Assembly (NCBI GenBank): GCA_903892355.1
Contig: CAITIE010000153.1
Coordinates: 1-64,000, forward strand
Source: an uncultured Pirellula sp.
GTDB taxonomy: Bacteria > Planctomycetota > Planctomycetia > Pirellulales > Pirellulaceae
DNA: 64,000 nt
Direction: 5' to 3'
In this document: in pieces, positions 62,307 through 64,000 of the stretch
How positions within the stretch are numbered: position 1 is the first letter of the stretch
Layout: every line of letters starts with the position of its first letter
Made by a program: the position numbers and the translations under genes
The notes under the pieces: generated by a model
Databases searched by the model: none
The model's input: the letters and a program-made list of their open reading frames with translations, nothing else
Told to the model about the DNA's origin: nothing

Positions 62307-63227
62307 TTGCAAATCGACGTACCAGTTACCGTCAAACCGTACACGGTCCATTGGGTTTATGTATGCACGATCGTCGTTGTGCATATCCTGGCCTTGTTGG
62401 CCCTGCACCCTTATTTCTTCTCCTGGGCAGGGGTGATCGCGGCCCTTCTTGGGATCCATGTCTTCGGCCAAGGAATCACGATCGGCTACCATCGGCTGCT
62501 GACCCATCGCAGTTTCAAAACACCGCTATGGGTGGAACGCACCTTTGCGGTCCTTGGCATTTGCTGCTTGGAAGACACCCCGGCTCGATGGGTAGCGATC
62601 CATCGCATCCACCATGTCCACTCCGATGATCAACCCGATCCGCATTCCCCGCTGGTGAACTTCCTTTGGTCCCATTTCGGCTGGCTCTGCATCAACAATC
62701 GCCAGACGCATTGCCTCTCGGCCATCGAGAAATTCTCCAAGGATTTGCTTAGGGATCCGTTTTACATGTACCTGGAGAAACGACCGCTTACCCACGTCTA
62801 CATCGCTCTTTTGCAAATTCCCGCGTTCTTCCTTCTAGGGACACTCATCGGGTATGCGATGAGCGGTCCGGAACAAGCGATCCGGATGGGATTGAGCATG
62901 GTGGTTTGGGGTGTTTATGTTCGCTTGGTCGCCGTTTGGCACATCACTTGGTCTGTAAACTCGCTCAGCCATTTGTTCGGTTACCAAAACTACGAAACCG
63001 GCGAACACAGCAAGAATAATTGGCTGGTGGCGATCCTTACCGTCGGCGAAGGCTGGCATAACAACCACCATCATGACCCGTCCACCGCGTGCCTCCACCA
63101 TCGCTGGTGGGAAATTGACATCAGCTACCTGGAGATTAAGCTGCTAGAACGCCTGGGGCTCGCCAGTGAAATCATCCCTCCGAGACACCTGCGCCACAAG
63201 CACGCGAGCCCAGCCCAGCAGCAATAG
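62307..63227 (+). CDS. Membrane fatty-acid (acyl-CoA delta-9-type) desaturase
   Basis: 306 residues from a TTG at 62307 that has GGAG 7 bases upstream. The frame is open further to TTG codons in the tandem repeat (62220, 62235, 62250), and no ATG is available at the N-terminus. Three histidine boxes are in place: HRLLTH (about residue 57), HRIHH (about 94) and HNNHH (about 236), the di-iron ligands of this integral membrane family. Two pairs of membrane segments flank them (VYVCTIVVVHILALLAL, WAGVIAALLGIHVFG and two more after residue 150). The enzyme introduces a cis double bond into a saturated acyl chain, adjusting membrane fluidity. The call as desaturase is firm; the exact position is by family. 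Confidence 0.92.
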   Translation: MQIDVPVTVKPYTVHWVYVCTIVVVHILALLALHPYFFSWAGVIAALLGIHVFGQGITIGYHRLLTHRSFKTPLWVERTFAVLGICCLEDTPARWVAIHRIHHVHSDDQPDPHSPLVNFLWSHFGWLCINNRQTHCLSAIEKFSKDLLRDPFYMYLEKRPLTHVYIALLQIPAFFLLGTLIGYAMSGPEQAIRMGLSMVVWGVYVRLVAVWHITWSVNSLSHLFGYQNYETGEHSKNNWLVAILTVGEGWHNNHHHDPSTACLHHRWWEIDISYLEIKLLERLGLASEIIPPRHLRHKHASPAQQQ

Positions 63228-63273
63228 CATTCGGCGTGCACTGCCCCCGGCGACTTTCCTTTCAGAGAATATC

Positions 63274-63771
63274 ATGAACTCAACTCGTATCGACGCATAT
63301 CTGGCCGGCAGTGCGGAACTGCTGAAATCGATTTGGGGATTGACCCATGATCAACTTCATGCCAAACCCGCCGACGGCTCTTGGACCATCCACCAAATTG
63401 TCATCCATATGCTGGATAGCGATCTGATCGGTACGGACCGAATGAAGCGGATCGCATGCATGGACACGCCTCTGATCGTGGCTTACGACGAGAACGCCAT
63501 GGTACACCTCCCAGGCACCTCGGAACTTAATGCATTCGCAGCCTGTGAAATGTTCCAGAGGAATCGCCAAATGACCGCGACAATCTTACGGCACCTACCT
63601 GCAGCGGCCTGGGAGCGATTCGGGATCCATACCGAGAGTGGCAAGGTCACCCTTGGGGAATTCCTCGTAAAATACACGCAACACCTGGACCATCACCTCA
63701 AGTTCATCGCGGCGAAACGATCGCGTCTCGAAGGGACTGCTCCAAGCGAACCAACCAGCAACGCTGGTTGA
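63274..63771 (+). CDS. DinB/YfiT-like four-helix metalloprotein
   Basis: 165 residues from the ATG at 63274; the frame is open from 63166 inside the desaturase 3' end. The four-helix bundle typical of DinB-like proteins is suggested by LAGSAELLKSIWGL, SWTIHQIVIHMLDSD (first His ligand), FQRNRQMTATIL and YTQHLDHHLKFIAAK (the H-x-x-H pair near the C-terminus). Members bind a divalent metal and include thiol transferases and DNA-damage-induced proteins of unknown activity. The substrate is unknown. A small 8-bp hairpin (63752-63770) covers the stop codon. Confidence 0.8.
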   Translation: MNSTRIDAYLAGSAELLKSIWGLTHDQLHAKPADGSWTIHQIVIHMLDSDLIGTDRMKRIACMDTPLIVAYDENAMVHLPGTSELNAFAACEMFQRNRQMTATILRHLPAAAWERFGIHTESGKVTLGEFLVKYTQHLDHHLKFIAAKRSRLEGTAPSEPTSNAG

Positions 63772-63982
63772 TCGCTCGCATCCGGCATCACCGTCCTGGC
63801 TATCCCTGAGCAGGACCCGCGTTGTTTTGACGCCTCAGCAATGCCCTCTTAAAATCACCAACGCGAATGGGGCCCACTGGGTTGCTCAGCCCTTTTCATG
63901 CGAGAGATTGCCCAGGGATCGCCCCGCAAAACGCCGCCGAGCATGCGGCCCTCCACTGAGCATTCGCTTTGCTCAGGGCAAC

Positions 63983-64000
63983 AAAAAAACCCGCCGAGTC
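63983..64000 (-). terminator. 3' half of a minus-strand terminator at the window edge
   Basis: Read on the minus strand, GACTCGGCGGG is followed by seven T residues (A7 at 63983-63989). This is what the right arm and T-run of a terminator for a gene beyond 64000 would look like. The left arm is outside the window, so this is a guess. Confidence 0.35.

Overview
The window looks like a chromosomal segment of a planctomycete, most likely of the Pirellulaceae/Rhodopirellula type. The support is family-level. There is a DUF1559 pseudopilin-like protein with a C-terminal H-X9-DG motif. There are very large secreted proteins carrying an N-terminal LExR-type motif and a C-terminal dockerin. A LolA-like secreted protein of planctomycete (TIGR03009) type, a TAT-exported Gfo/Idh/MocA oxidoreductase and many small lipoproteins are also present. 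I see no phage, insertion sequence, CRISPR array, rRNA or tRNA.

Region 1 (1-32,580) is filled by two tandem paralogous giant genes. The first (1-14,139) enters from outside the window. The second (14,236-32,511) encodes about 6,090 residues. Both share one domain order: metzincin-like domain, PPC-like domains, right-handed beta-helix segments, a recurrent module centred on an F-E-F-D strand, a GEVED domain, a tandem array of cadherin-like modules, a dockerin pair and a short acidic tail. The second protein keeps a complete HExxHxxGxxH zinc site, whereas the aligned site of the first has lost all three His and the Glu. A perfect rho-independent terminator closes this block.

Region 2 (32,600-42,550) carries a Kef-type antiporter, a small membrane protein, a family 4 glycosyltransferase, an operon of two secreted proteins plus an SLC13-type carrier, and a minus-strand cluster of a DUF1559 protein with two lipoproteins. 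Region 3 (42,550-49,160) holds a uxuB-like SDR and a KDG-type sugar kinase (part of a hexuronate route), a GspF-like protein and a pseudopilin, a DMT exporter and a sugar isomerase-like protein. Region 4 (49,160-64,000) is mostly housekeeping: exported MsrB, an esterase-like hydrolase, a TPR protein, a Gfo/Idh oxidoreductase, TrmB, ApbE, family 4 uracil-DNA glycosylase, Kbl, a membrane protein, ArgC, a Nudix hydrolase, a possible BECR-type nuclease, a zinc-ribbon-like protein, a fatty-acid desaturase and a DinB-like protein.

Two features are not explained by ordinary annotation. First, the F-E-F-D module is repeatedly nested inside copies of itself, and once inside a GEVED domain; the two paralogues differ in how many copies are nested. 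Second, from 36.8 to 62.3 kb there are about a dozen unrelated short tandem repeats (unit 7-21 bp, usually about three copies), nearly all at gene boundaries, in 5' leaders or just behind N-termini. Several of them contain start codons or Shine-Dalgarno-like bases.
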